Below, in pieces: positions 24,785 to 33,533 of a DNA stretch of 41,838 nt. The position numbers and the translations under genes were made by a program. The notes beneath the pieces are model-generated. The model was not told the origin of the DNA and did no database searches. It saw only the letters and a program-made list of their open reading frames with translations. Positions within the stretch are counted from its first letter, which is position 1. Every line of letters starts with the position of its first letter. This DNA comes from Desulfobaccales bacterium (lineage in GTDB: Bacteria; Desulfobacterota; Desulfobaccia; Desulfobaccales; 0-14-0-80-60-11). The stretch is from contig JAUXZG010000104.1 in assembly GCA_030694005.1 (NCBI GenBank), positions 1 through 41,838 of the forward strand. The letters run 5' to 3'.

Positions 24785-25132
24785 TCAAGGGGAGGCAAAA
24801 GAGAGGCCATCCAGAAAGCTTATGGCCACTCCGTAATGTTGGCCGGCCAACACTGGTGGGTCGAGGCGCAAAACTTCACCTTGGGCCTTTAGGTGGGAGA
24901 CTTCGTCGATATCCAGGTAAGGTAAGGGGGCGGCAATGGTGAGGTCCAGGATTTGGCCTGGCATTAAAGGGGTGGGCGGTTCGCACAAGATATAAGCGCC
25001 ACTCAGGCTGATATCCCTGGTGACGCCCTGGCCGCTATGATATTCCCCGCTATCCGGCAGGCGGATATTATACTCCATGGATAGAGGGAGTAAGAGACGG
25101 CCAAACCGGCGGTTCTCCATGGGAGAGGACAT
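24785..25132 (-). CDS. PilZ-domain protein (cyclic-di-GMP receptor)
   Basis: 115 aa consisting of a single PilZ domain. The two c-di-GMP-binding motifs are present: R8-x3-R12 (RRFGR) and D40-x-S42-x-x-G45 (DISLSG). It is probably a cytoplasmic receptor that transmits c-di-GMP levels to motility, pili or polysaccharide export. The parA pair diverges 213 bp away and a Tad pilus locus lies 3.4 kb away, but no direct partner is evident. Confidence 0.85.
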   Translation of the reverse strand: MSSPMENRRFGRLLLPLSMEYNIRLPDSGEYHSGQGVTRDISLSGAYILCEPPTPLMPGQILDLTIAAPLPYLDIDEVSHLKAQGEVLRLDPPVLAGQHYGVAISFLDGLSFASP

Positions 25133-25345
25133 ACTAGGCTTCCGGCGAAATTAATTTATAGCAAATGAATATATATAACATTTTTCTTGCAGGTTATGTG
25201 CCACCTGACCGGGGTTTTCTTTAAGGTTGCTCCCCACCAATCCTGAGCCAGATATTCCTTGACGAGGGGGTGGCCTTTCCTTTATTCTCGGAAGAAATTA
25301 CCCAAATATAACGCCTCGGCTCGGCTGAGGGTTTAAGACCGCATC

Positions 25346-26164
25346 ATGTCCCATATAACCGCCGTTATCAACCAAAAAGGGGGGACGGGCAAGACCACCA
25401 CCGCCCTCAACATGGGGGCAGCCCTGGCCTATCAAGGGTACCGTACCCTGATAGTGGACCTGGACCCCCAGGGCCATACCACCATAGGCCTCGGAGTGGA
25501 GCCGGACTCCGTCGCGGGCTCCATGGCAGAGGTGCTCACCCTTCCCCAAAAGACCATTGCCGAGGTGGCGGTGCCCACCTATATCCTGGGGCTCTATGTC
25601 GCCCCGGCCCACATCCATCTGGCCCGGGCCTCGGAACAAGTCTATACCCGGGTTTTTAGGGAAGCCATTATCGCCAAGGCCCTTAAGGGTGCAGACTATG
25701 ATTTTATCCTCATCGACTGCCCCCCCTCCCTGGGAGTACTCACCACCAACTCCCTGTACGCCTGTGACTTCATTATCATCCCCTGCCAGATCTCCCGTTA
25801 TTCCCTGGACGGCCTGGCAGACCTGCTCACCACCATCGAGACCGTTAAAAGCCTGACTTTGGAGGAACTCTTCCAGGGAAATCATTTTCGCATTCTACTA
25901 ACTATGTTTGACAAACGCAATCGCGTCACTAATGAATATATCCTGGAACAACTCCGGCCCTATCGGGACAAGACCTTTAAGACTATAATCATGAAAAATG
26001 AGTCCTTGAATCAGGCCCAGATAGCCCAGAAGGCGATCTTCAATTATGAACCCAAGTGCTCCGGCGCCCAGGATTATCTGCGACTAACCATCGAGTTTCT
26101 GGAAATATGGCGAAAAAGAAACAGCTTGCCGGAAAGAAGACTAGGCTTGCAAGGCTGCCTCTAA
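25346..26164 (+). CDS. ParA-family positioning ATPase (orphan)
   Basis: A 272-aa MinD/ParA ATPase with deviant Walker A KGGTGKTT (residues 11-18, signature K11, catalytic K16), the A' motif VDLDPQGHTT and Walker B FILIDCPPSLG. It has no N-terminal DNA-binding or receiver domain, so it is a Soj-type short ParA and not CpaE/TadZ. There is no parB or parS here; instead a 124-aa gene overlaps the last 58 bp. Such orphan pairs position cargoes other than chromosomes (for example McdA/McdB, PpfA). The C-terminus (WRKRNSLPERRLGLQG) is basic. A weak GAGGG precedes the ATG. Confidence 0.9.
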   Translation: MSHITAVINQKGGTGKTTTALNMGAALAYQGYRTLIVDLDPQGHTTIGLGVEPDSVAGSMAEVLTLPQKTIAEVAVPTYILGLYVAPAHIHLARASEQVYTRVFREAIIAKALKGADYDFILIDCPPSLGVLTTNSLYACDFIIIPCQISRYSLDGLADLLTTIETVKSLTLEELFQGNHFRILLTMFDKRNRVTNEYILEQLRPYRDKTFKTIIMKNESLNQAQIAQKAIFNYEPKCSGAQDYLRLTIEFLEIWRKRNSLPERRLGLQGCL

Positions 26165-26481
26165 CCCAGGTGCTGGCCAGCCAGACGGAGGATTCAGCTC
26201 CCTGGGGCCCCCCTCTATTTCCAGCCCTTTCCGGTTCGCGACAACTTTCTCCCCCTCGGGAGAAAGCCGCAGAGGGAGGCGCGGGACCCCTGGCTGCCAC
26301 TTACCTCTACTTGTGTCAAGAATTGGCGGCTCTGCGGTCTCAGTTGCAGCCGGCCGCCGCCGGGCCTCCTGAGAACGCGGTTCTGCCTCCCCTCCTTCCA
26401 GACCCCTACCGGATCAACCTGGCCCTTAAGCAGGCTCGTAAAGGCCTCCAAGACCTGTACCGCCTCCTGTCCCAGGGGTAG
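26107..26481 (+). CDS. Putative small partner of the ParA-like ATPase
   Basis: 124 aa in the +1 frame relative to parA, starting at the ATG at 26107 inside it. A strongly basic N-terminus (MAKKKQLAGKKTRLARLPLT) is followed by a Pro/Ala-rich middle and two predicted helices (LAATYLYLCQELAALRSQL and INLALKQARKGLQDLYRLL). No family is recognised. ParA activators (ParB, McdB and others) typically use a short basic N-terminal peptide to stimulate ATP hydrolysis, so this layout fits a cognate adaptor; this is an inference. The upstream ATG at 26056 would add 17 residues and has no better ribosome site. Confidence 0.65.
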   Translation: MAKKKQLAGKKTRLARLPLTQVLASQTEDSAPWGPPLFPALSGSRQLSPPREKAAEGGAGPLAATYLYLCQELAALRSQLQPAAAGPPENAVLPPLLPDPYRINLALKQARKGLQDLYRLLSQG

Positions 26482-26520
26482 GCTTCTTAAAAATACTCTT
26501 TCACTGGCTTCCTTGGGGAA

Positions 26521-26566
26521 AAAGATTGGGGGCCAGGAGTCTTAAAACTCCTGGCCCCCAATCTTT
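26521..26566. terminator. Large two-way terminator hairpin
   Basis: AAAGATTGGGGGCCAGGAGT (26521-26540) and its exact complement (26547-26566) form a 20-bp perfect stem with a 6-nt loop; T residues follow on both strands. It separates the parA pair from the convergent TPR gene. The GGGGGCCAGG core resembles module C. Confidence 0.8.
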
Positions 26567-26683
26567 TGGCAACTTAGGGGTTACTGGCAGGGGGCTCATA
26601 ACGGCCCTCTTTCTTTTTTTACTCAGCCAACCATACCTGCCAAAACGCCAAACGGGACGGAAGGGGCCCGAATGACCCGGGCT

Positions 26684-27181
26684 TTATTTCTTCTTTGGCT
26701 CCATGGGTGGGGGGGTTGAGGGCTCAGGTTGCGCGGGGGTCGCAGCCATTTTTTCCTGCAGCTTCTTCATATTCTCCGAGATTATCGCAGCGATGCTGCT
26801 GGTGGGACCCACGATCTTGACAGGCTTGACCCCGGCGCAGAGACCGCCCACAAAGCAAGTCTGCTCGACTTTGTCAAAATAGTCCTTGGCATGGGCCTGG
26901 GCATCGGTGAGAAAGGCCATGGCCTCTTTCATCTTGCCCTGTTTTTCCATGAGCGCCGCTAAGTTGTTGAGGGCAAACGGATTATACCGGTCCCTTTTGA
27001 GAGCCGTTTCGAATTCATATTGGGCGGCTTCATATTTGCCGTCCCTCATTAAATCATACCCCTTGGCTATGGGTGTATAAACGTCCTCCGCCATGGGCCG
27101 GGGTTGGGCCAGGGCCGGCGCTACCCACAACAGGCTGGCCACCGCCAACAATGCTGCCGCAACTCCTAAAGATCTACGCAT
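26684..27181 (-). CDS. Secreted TPR protein of unknown role
   Basis: 165 aa with a signal peptide (MRRSLGVAAALLAVASLLWV, cleavage probably after ALA at about residue 25). Two TPR-like helices pairs follow (AKGYDLMRDGKYEAAQYEFE and NPFALNNLAALMEKQGKMKE), then two cysteines in CFVGGLC that may form a disulfide, and a Pro/Lys-rich tail. It is probably a periplasmic adaptor. I do not recognise a named family. It stands alone between a terminator and the amidase gene. Confidence 0.8.
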   Translation of the reverse strand: MRRSLGVAAALLAVASLLWVAPALAQPRPMAEDVYTPIAKGYDLMRDGKYEAAQYEFETALKRDRYNPFALNNLAALMEKQGKMKEAMAFLTDAQAHAKDYFDKVEQTCFVGGLCAGVKPVKIVGPTSSIAAIISENMKKLQEKMAATPAQPEPSTPPPMEPKKK

Positions 27182-27336
27182 AAATTATCTCCTTTTGCTG
27201 AGCTTGAGGTCCAAGCCGCCCCGCTTTCAGCTAGCGAAAAGGTAAGACTTTTCTCCCAAGTGTCAAGGAGGGGATTGGTAATGGTGGGCCGGAAGGGAGA
27301 ATAAGACCCCGGCGGAGTTATAACCCGGGCCAGGCC

Positions 27337-28143
27337 TCACCTCTGGATACCGAAGCGTTCCCGGATTACCGGGCGCCAGCGCCGGGGTCCGGCCAGGTCC
27401 AGGTGTACGGTGAGGATCTCTTCAGTTTCGCTTCCTTTTAAGATTATCCAAGGCTCCAGGTCGTCCCAGCCCCGGATCAGGCGGGCCAGCTCCTTCTCCT
27501 CCCCCGGGGCCGAAGGCTGGATGGCAAAGGAGCCGCCCCCCTGCATGGGGTACTGGCGCCCGGCGATTTGAGCCACAAAGGCCGCGGTATTCACCCCCAC
27601 CACCGGCAAGTAATGGTCGAAGGCCCGCACCAGGGCGCCCCGGGGCCAATGGCCGCGCAGGATGGGGAAGATGCTGGGGTTGACGATGAGGTCCGCCCCC
27701 TGGACGGCAAGCTGCCGGGCCGCGTCCGGCTGGCCCCAGAAATCAATGCACACCGCCAGCCCCAAACGACCGAAGTCAGTGGCCAGCACCTGCCAGTCCT
27801 GGCCGGGGGACACCCCGAAGCCCCGGCCCTCCAGGTTTCCCAGGTTGCGCTTGCGTTGGCGTCCCACCAGTCGGCCCTGACGGTCAAACAAGGTGGCGGT
27901 ATTGTAGCGTTTACCCTGGGCCTCCTCTATCAGGCCAGCCACCACATAGGCCTTGAGTTCCCGGGCCGCCCGGGAGAGCTCCGCCTCACCGGAAAAGGGG
28001 AAATACTCCGGAAAACAGACGAGATCGGCCTCGGTGCCCTGGCAGCGCGCCAACAGACTAAGCGCCCGGGATAGATTCTGGGGACTTTCCAGTTGGGGCG
28101 CGGGTAGCGCCTGGATCAGGATGATTTTCACCCGGGGGGGCAT
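27337..28143 (-). CDS. Carbon-nitrogen hydrolase (nitrilase superfamily)
   Basis: 268 aa. The Glu-Lys-Cys triad positions are visible: FPEYF (Glu), KRNLGNLEG (Lys) and LAVCIDFWG (Cys). The substrate cannot be told from sequence; family members cleave amides or nitriles. RVKIILIQALPAPQ at the start is the typical first strand, and the ATG at 28143 is the natural start. It is monocistronic, with 390 bp of non-coding DNA upstream. Confidence 0.85.
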   Translation of the reverse strand: MPPRVKIILIQALPAPQLESPQNLSRALSLLARCQGTEADLVCFPEYFPFSGEAELSRAARELKAYVVAGLIEEAQGKRYNTATLFDRQGRLVGRQRKRNLGNLEGRGFGVSPGQDWQVLATDFGRLGLAVCIDFWGQPDAARQLAVQGADLIVNPSIFPILRGHWPRGALVRAFDHYLPVVGVNTAAFVAQIAGRQYPMQGGGSFAIQPSAPGEEKELARLIRGWDDLEPWIILKGSETEEILTVHLDLAGPRRWRPVIRERFGIQR

Positions 28144-28537
28144 GGGAACCCCACTTCAGTATAGATCAAAACTCTGCCACCCAAGTCTTAAAGGACAACA
28201 AAGTCCTGACCCGTCGTGACCTTGAAAAGCCACTGTCCTTGGGGTTGCTGGCGCCTTGCTGGTCAAGAGTCTTGAGGCGGCCCCCCCATTTTTACCACCC
28301 CTTTACCCCAAGGCACAAATTTATTTTGCCGCTGAGTAACTCCCAGGGTTAAAAAATCAAGCCCTAACGCCTTTAGGAGGAACCATCTCTAATACCGCGG
28401 TTTTCCGGCCGGGGGGCCATTTTCAAAAAATTAAAAAAAATTTTAGAAAATTTGGAAAGTTGACGATGGAGAAAAATAACCCCCGGGGTGCAATAAAGAC
28501 GCCCCGGTCCTTTTAGGAAACCAGGTGGAGGTAAAGG
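28144..28537. other. Non-coding region before the Tad locus
   Basis: No ORF. It holds an AT-rich tract (28425-28452), a GC hairpin CCGGGG...CCCCGG (near 28484-28507) and the ribosome site GGTGGAGG before the first Tad gene. I looked for a c-di-GMP riboswitch signature and did not find one. Confidence 0.4.
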
Positions 28538-29092
28538 TTGCTCGGCTCGTTTAATGAATCTGCCAGCCGATTAGGCCTTCAAGGAGAGGTGGTCTTCCCG
28601 TTTTTGCTAAGCCTGTGGATTGCCTGGGGGGATGTAAGGACCCGGCGTATTCCCAATTATCTTACCCTGGGCAGCGCCCTGGCCGGACTGGGTTTCCAGT
28701 TGGGGGCCCATGGGTGGTGGGGTCTGAAGGAAGGTTGCCTGGGGCTGGTTCTGGGTTTTGTCCTCCTGCTCCTGCCTTATTTGCTGGGCGGCATGGGGGC
28801 TGGGGATGTCAAGGCCATGGCCGCCCTCGGGGCCTGGTTGGGACCCTGGCGCACTCTCCTTTTATTTGCCTATATGGGGATCGCCGGTGGAGTGATGGGT
28901 GTTGGAGTCTTGTGGTGGCGCGGCCTTCTTATGTCCAAGATTCATCAAGGCTGGACCTTCCTGGTCAACTGGCTCCTTTTACGCCGCTGTGGTTTAAGGC
29001 CTCGAGCTTCTCCCTCCCCCCAGACCCCGGGCCTGCCCTATGGGGTGGCCATGGCCCTGGGGATGGCGCTCCTTTGCTGGCGCGGCGTCTGA
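28538..29092 (+). CDS. cpaA: Prepilin peptidase, CpaA/TadV type
   Basis: A membrane aspartic protease (A24 family) that processes Flp-type prepilins. 184 aa with about five membrane segments. The two catalytic Asp motifs are IAWGDVRTRRIPN (first Asp) and GGMGAGDVKAMAALG (GxGD). There is no methylase domain, as expected for CpaA/TadV. The start is TTG at 28538 with GGTGGAGG upstream. It opens a Tad-type locus, but no Flp pilin gene is in the window for it to cut. Confidence 0.88.
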   Translation: MLGSFNESASRLGLQGEVVFPFLLSLWIAWGDVRTRRIPNYLTLGSALAGLGFQLGAHGWWGLKEGCLGLVLGFVLLLLPYLLGGMGAGDVKAMAALGAWLGPWRTLLLFAYMGIAGGVMGVGVLWWRGLLMSKIHQGWTFLVNWLLLRRCGLRPRASPSPQTPGLPYGVAMALGMALLCWRGV

Positions 29093-29316
29093 GACGACCT
29101 TAAGAAGAGAGGACCATAGGAGTTGGGCCTGATAAAGACCGGAGTGGCGGGCAGGTAGGCCAAAAGGTCAGGGTTTCCCACTTGCCAAAGAGCAGCTTTT
29201 GGGGCTCTGGCCCGCGTCCCGGAATCTTAAAAAAACCAGCCTGCCCCTTTAGGCATTGTCAAGAAAATCTAAAGAAGTCTCCAAAGATGCCGAATTAGTT
29301 ATTGGGAAATTTAATT

Positions 29317-30954
29317 ATGTTTGACGGGAACAGCCTGGTTTCAGACACAAGCGCGGTTCGGGGTAGGCGGTGGCTGGTATTGGCGCTTATCCTTGCCCTC
29401 CTGGGAGGCGGGAAGGGGTTGGCCGCCGACCTGCTGGAGCAGTTGCAGGCCCAGCAGATTCCCCAGGCATTGCGTCTTAAGGTGGGACATTCCAGAGTTT
29501 TTCGCCCTCCTTTTGAGCTTACCCGCATTTCTGTGGCCAATCCCGAGGTGGTGGACATCGCCCTCATTACCGAGCCGAAAAAGAAGCCGGGCAAGGAGCA
29601 AATCTTAATCTACCTCATGGGCCTGGGCACCGGGGTAACCAATATCAGCCTCTGGGGTCGGGGCCGCTTTATCTCCGCCAATGTTAAAGTGGAGCCGGAT
29701 TTAACCCTGCTAAAAGAGAAGCTGGCCCAGATTCTGCCCAAGGAAAAGATCGCGGTGGAGAGTGCCGGAGACTCCATCGTCTTAATGGGAGAGGTTTCCG
29801 GGCCGGTAGCCCAACAGACCGCCATCTCCCTGGCCACCGCCTTTATCCGGGAACAGTCCTTGAGCTCCCCGACTGCCGGACCACCCCCTGCCGGCCAACT
29901 TGGGAGCCAAACAGGCAGTCAAACTATGCCCCCCCCTGGCGGCCAGGCTGCCGGGGCCGGCTCCGGACAATCCGGGGGCCAAAAGGGCTTTAAAGAGAAC
30001 AAGGTGATCAACCTGCTCCACATCGGCGGGGTGCAGCAGGTGCTGGTGGAGGTGCGCCTGGCGGAGATCAACCGCAATGTGGTGGAACGCATCGGCTTGA
30101 ACTTTTACGGCGCCAACACGTCCGGCGACTTTGGGGTCAGCAAGATCGGCGATCTCTCCACGATTGCCAACTTTGCCCGCGCCCTCACCGGCATCAGCGT
30201 GGCGATGAGTCCCGCGGCCCCCCTCACTGCCCTGGGCGGCTTCAAGACCGGATCCGCCATGTGGACCTTTTTCTTTGATGTTCTCAAGCAACAAGGGCTG
30301 GCCCGGGTGCTGGCAGAGCCCAACCTGGTGACCACCAGCGGCCAGGAAGCCTCTTTCTTGGCGGGCGGGGAGTTTCCCATTCCGGTGCCTCAGTCCGGCA
30401 CGGGTGGGGGCGGCTCCACCATCACCATCGAATATAAAAAGTTTGGGGTTGGGCTGGTCTTTACCCCCACGGTCCTGGATGACGGCAAGATCGCCCTGAA
30501 GGTGAAACCGGAGGTCTCGGAACTGGACTGGACTGCGGGAGTGGCCTTCATCCAGGGGGGCTACCAGGTGCCGGGCATCAAGATCAGGACCACTTCAACT
30601 CACATAGAGGTTAAAGACGGACAGACCTTCGCCATTTGCGGACTGCTGTCTGACATGCACCGCAATGTAATTAACAAGTTCCCGGTGTTGGGGGACATTC
30701 CGGTCCTGGGCGCCTTGTTCCGTTCCCAGAGCTTTCAGAAAAATGAGACGGAACTGGTGGTGTTGGTGACGCCCCATCTGGTTAAACCCATGACCGCCAC
30801 CCAGGCGCGGCTGCCCACAGATCGCTATGTGGAACCCAATGACTTTGAGTTCTATTTATTGGGGGCCCAGCAAGGCCAGAGGAAAAAGGAGCGGCCACCG
30901 GCGCCGGCTCCGGGACCCTTTCCGCCCGGGTTCGGACATCAACCGGTGGACTGA
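29317..30954 (+). CDS. cpaC: Tad pilus secretin RcpA/CpaC
   Basis: The outer-membrane secretin through which the Flp/Tad pilus passes. 545 aa from the ATG at 29317 (a TTG at 29302 is possible). Signal peptide WLVLALILALLGG...GLAA, then the pilus/secretin N-terminal domain (VFRPPFELTRISVANPEVVD), a BON-like segment (VESAGDSIVLMGEV), a Gly/Gln/Pro-rich spacer (about 195-230), and the secretin core with LAEPNLVTTSGQEASFLAGG and VPVLGALFRSQSF. It is followed after 13 bp by the small lipoprotein gene, so probably co-transcribed. Confidence 0.92.
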   Translation: MFDGNSLVSDTSAVRGRRWLVLALILALLGGGKGLAADLLEQLQAQQIPQALRLKVGHSRVFRPPFELTRISVANPEVVDIALITEPKKKPGKEQILIYLMGLGTGVTNISLWGRGRFISANVKVEPDLTLLKEKLAQILPKEKIAVESAGDSIVLMGEVSGPVAQQTAISLATAFIREQSLSSPTAGPPPAGQLGSQTGSQTMPPPGGQAAGAGSGQSGGQKGFKENKVINLLHIGGVQQVLVEVRLAEINRNVVERIGLNFYGANTSGDFGVSKIGDLSTIANFARALTGISVAMSPAAPLTALGGFKTGSAMWTFFFDVLKQQGLARVLAEPNLVTTSGQEASFLAGGEFPIPVPQSGTGGGGSTITIEYKKFGVGLVFTPTVLDDGKIALKVKPEVSELDWTAGVAFIQGGYQVPGIKIRTTSTHIEVKDGQTFAICGLLSDMHRNVINKFPVLGDIPVLGALFRSQSFQKNETELVVLVTPHLVKPMTATQARLPTDRYVEPNDFEFYLLGAQQGQRKKERPPAPAPGPFPPGFGHQPVD

Positions 30955-30967
30955 AAAGGACCTACCT

Positions 30968-31249
30968 ATGAAGAAACCACCACCTAACTTAAAAAGTAAG
31001 ATGCTGGCCCTGGGGCTGGTCCTGGGGTGGCTCTGGGGATGCGCCGCTCCCAACGCCCTGGAGATGGATTACGGACGCTCCGTCAGGAATAACATCGCCC
31101 AGCAAGTGATCAATCCCCACGCCGGGTTGGAGCCTACCCCGGCGGTGGGCTTGGACCCCAAGGCCGGGGAATATGTCCTGGAGCGTTATGATAAGAGCTT
31201 TAAGGAGAAGGAAACGCCATCTGCGGCAATTCCGATGATAACTAAATGA
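30968..31249 (+). CDS. Small Tad-associated lipoprotein
   Basis: 93 aa with a lipobox WLWGC (Cys at about residue 26), AAGGA just before the ATG. The mature part has a conserved-looking pattern: YGRSVRNNIAQQVINPHA, GLDPKAGEYVLERYDKSF. I recall short lipoproteins with NPxA...G(L/M)D...Y...F in other Tad loci, but cannot name them. It is probably a secretin pilotin or accessory (inference). A longer frame from 30827 overlaps the secretin and is not used. Confidence 0.75.
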   Translation: MKKPPPNLKSKMLALGLVLGWLWGCAAPNALEMDYGRSVRNNIAQQVINPHAGLEPTPAVGLDPKAGEYVLERYDKSFKEKETPSAAIPMITK

Positions 31250-31412
31250 AACAGAGGGGTAACCGGGTAGTTCTCTAAAGATTGACCGCCCCGGTAAGGT
31301 GGGGGAACACCTTGGTCACAGTTTTCAGCCCTGGTTGGCCAGGTCAAGGTAACCCTTCGGATTATTACCAACTTCTTTTGAGTCCCTGAACTTAATTAGG
31401 GAGAGGCAAATC

Positions 31413-32546
31413 GTGGGTGTCATGAGAGCTGGAATTATCCTAAAATCCCGGCTTTCGGCCGCCTTAGCGATAATTATCTTAGGGGCGGGTTTACTGCTGG
31501 GGGGGGCCGGTTGCAGTTATTTCCCCTTCTTTAGAGGCCACAAGATCACCGCGGCGGAAGATCGGTTTCTGGCGGCCATCCCCTCGGCTAAAGGGGACAC
31601 CACCCGCTTGCTGCACAATGCCCATTATTTACAATTGCTGGGGCGGCCGGAACTGGCCTTAAAGGAGCTGGAGGAGGCCTACCAGCAGGACCCCAATAAT
31701 CTCAAGGTGGTAGATGCCCTGGCCCGAAGTTATGAGGAGTTGGGGCGGTTCGAAAGCGCCCAGAAACTATATCAGGAAGCCCTGGCTCGCCACCGCGCCA
31801 ATCAAGCTTTGAGCAACAATCTAGGCTTTTCTTTTTTTCTGGCGGGCAGATGGGATCAGGCCGAGGCCTGCTTTCGCCAGGTCTTGAGACGGCAACCCCA
31901 AAACACCGCGGCCCGCAACAATCTGGGCCTGTTGTTGTGCCGCCAACAACGGTTCGAGGAAGCCCACCGTCTCTGGCAGGAAGCGGGAGGGGAAGCCCAA
32001 GCCCTGATTATGATGAGTCAGGCCCTGGCAACCTTGGGTATCAAGGAGCCGCCGGCCTATGCCCGGAAGTCCCCGCCTGGTCCCGCTCCGGAGAAGCAAA
32101 CCCTGGCCATGAGCAAGGCCAGGGAGAAAACCGGGAAGCTCCCCGGCTCCACTCTACCAGCCCCGGCCCGACCCAGGCCCCAGCCTTTCAGGCCTCCACC
32201 TTTAACCGCGCCAGAACTGGAGGATACGGCCATTGAACTCCGGAACGGCGCCGGTGTCCAAGGCCTGGCGTCTAAAACCCGCCACCTTCTTTTAAAGGAA
32301 GGCTTCCAGGTGGCCCGCATCGGCAACCATCTTAATTTCGAGGCAAAGCAAACCGTGATCTGTTATCGGCCCGAGGCGCAAAAAGTGGCCCAGGCTTTGG
32401 CCGTCAAATTTTTCCAGACCTCCCTAATGGAGCAAGATCCAGACCTCCCTGAGGATGTGGACATCAAGGTCATCCTGGGGCGGGGTCTGCTTCAACCGCA
32501 GCAGTTGCCGGCCCGACTGGCTGCACTGGCAGAAGAGGAGGACTAG
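31413..32546 (+). CDS. TPR lipoprotein with C-terminal LytR_C domain
   Basis: 377 aa. Lipobox LGGAGC (Cys at about residue 33), three to four TPR units (residues about 60-190: LLHNAHYLQLLGRPELALKE, DALARSYEELGRFESAQKLY, NNLGFSFFLAGRWDQAEACF, NNLGLLLCRQQRFEEAHRLW), a Pro-rich linker (about 220-265), then a LytR_C domain (IELRNGAGVQGLASKTRHLL ... VDIKVILG). The start is GTG at 31413 with GGGAGAGG upstream. LytR_C is known from LCP envelope enzymes and bare in some pilus loci; with TPRs it probably binds cell-envelope partners of the pilus. Its stop overlaps the next start by one base. Confidence 0.85.
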   Translation: MGVMRAGIILKSRLSAALAIIILGAGLLLGGAGCSYFPFFRGHKITAAEDRFLAAIPSAKGDTTRLLHNAHYLQLLGRPELALKELEEAYQQDPNNLKVVDALARSYEELGRFESAQKLYQEALARHRANQALSNNLGFSFFLAGRWDQAEACFRQVLRRQPQNTAARNNLGLLLCRQQRFEEAHRLWQEAGGEAQALIMMSQALATLGIKEPPAYARKSPPGPAPEKQTLAMSKAREKTGKLPGSTLPAPARPRPQPFRPPPLTAPELEDTAIELRNGAGVQGLASKTRHLLLKEGFQVARIGNHLNFEAKQTVICYRPEAQKVAQALAVKFFQTSLMEQDPDLPEDVDIKVILGRGLLQPQQLPARLAALAEEED

Positions 32547-33514
32547 TGCGAAAGCTGGCCCGACCTGTGATTAATGCGGTTCTGATGGTGGCCTTGCTTC
32601 TGTTATTGAGTCAATGTTCCCAGATTCGGAACCTCTCCAAGGAACGCGTTCTTAAGCCAGATGAGGCCGCCAATCTGGCGGACGCCTATGACCCCTGGGT
32701 CAACCGCAAGCCCCCCCGGCGCGACTTGGCAAAGCTGCCCCCGGATCGCCTGGAGGCCCTGGGGGAGCTATCTTTGCAAAACCGGGATTTTGAGGCCTCC
32801 CTTTTGCGCTTCCTGGAAATTCTCAAAGATAACCCGGGGCGCTATGATCTGCGTTACAAGGTGGGGGTGATTTTTCTCCTCAGCGGTCAGATGGAAGCAG
32901 CCCAAAAAGAGCTGGCTTTCGTCCTGCTGCACCGGCCAGAGATGCTGGAGGCTCATGAAGCCCTGGGTCTGGTGCATCTTCAGGAGAAACAATATCCCCT
33001 GGCCATCCAGGAGTTCCAAGTGGTGGCGCATAAGGACCCCAAACGGGCCAAAGCCCGCTATCTGTTGGGAGTGAGCCTTCTGGAGGCCGGGCAATATGCC
33101 CAGGCCATCACTCACCTTAAAGTTGCGGCGGATCTGGAGCCAAGCCAGGTGTCCCCCCTCATCGCTCTGGGAGACGCCTATCTCCGTCACCGGGATTATC
33201 AGCAGGCCCTTACCTGTCTCAAGAAGGGGCAGTCCTTGGCCCCCCAAAATCAAAAATTAAATTACCATCTGGGCATGGTCCTGGCGGCCCTGAAACGTTA
33301 TCCCGAAGCCTTGGCAGCCTTTTTGAAGGCGGGGGATGAAGCCCAGGCCTACAACAATATCGGGGTCCACTATTTTATGGAAGGGAGGTATGGGGAGGCA
33401 GCCCGATGTTTCCAACGGGCCTTGGAGCTCAGGCCCACTTTTTACCACGAGGCCAAGGCCAACCTGCAGCGGGCTTTGGAAAAACTGCATCAGGTTCGGG
33501 AAAAGGATGGCTAA
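32546..33514 (+). CDS. TadD-like TPR lipoprotein
   Basis: 322 aa with lipobox LLSQC (Cys at about residue 24) and about six TPR units from residue 60 onward, ending with ERALELRPTFY-type helices. The GTG start at 32546 uses the last base of the preceding TAG, so translation is coupled. TadD is the Tad pilotin-like TPR lipoprotein for the secretin; that assignment is by position and architecture. Confidence 0.85.
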   Translation: MRKLARPVINAVLMVALLLLLSQCSQIRNLSKERVLKPDEAANLADAYDPWVNRKPPRRDLAKLPPDRLEALGELSLQNRDFEASLLRFLEILKDNPGRYDLRYKVGVIFLLSGQMEAAQKELAFVLLHRPEMLEAHEALGLVHLQEKQYPLAIQEFQVVAHKDPKRAKARYLLGVSLLEAGQYAQAITHLKVAADLEPSQVSPLIALGDAYLRHRDYQQALTCLKKGQSLAPQNQKLNYHLGMVLAALKRYPEALAAFLKAGDEAQAYNNIGVHYFMEGRYGEAARCFQRALELRPTFYHEAKANLQRALEKLHQVREKDG

Positions 33515-33533
33515 TTCTTAAATAAGCTTGGTT

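Noticed and set aside
25346-26164. ParA gene as the Tad protein CpaE/TadZ
   Set aside because: It lacks the N-terminal receiver-like domain, is 2.4 kb and two genes away from the pilus locus, and is paired with its own small partner.
28144-28537. c-di-GMP riboswitch before the Tad locus
   Set aside because: The conserved GEMM core was looked for and not seen; only a GC hairpin and an AT tract are present.
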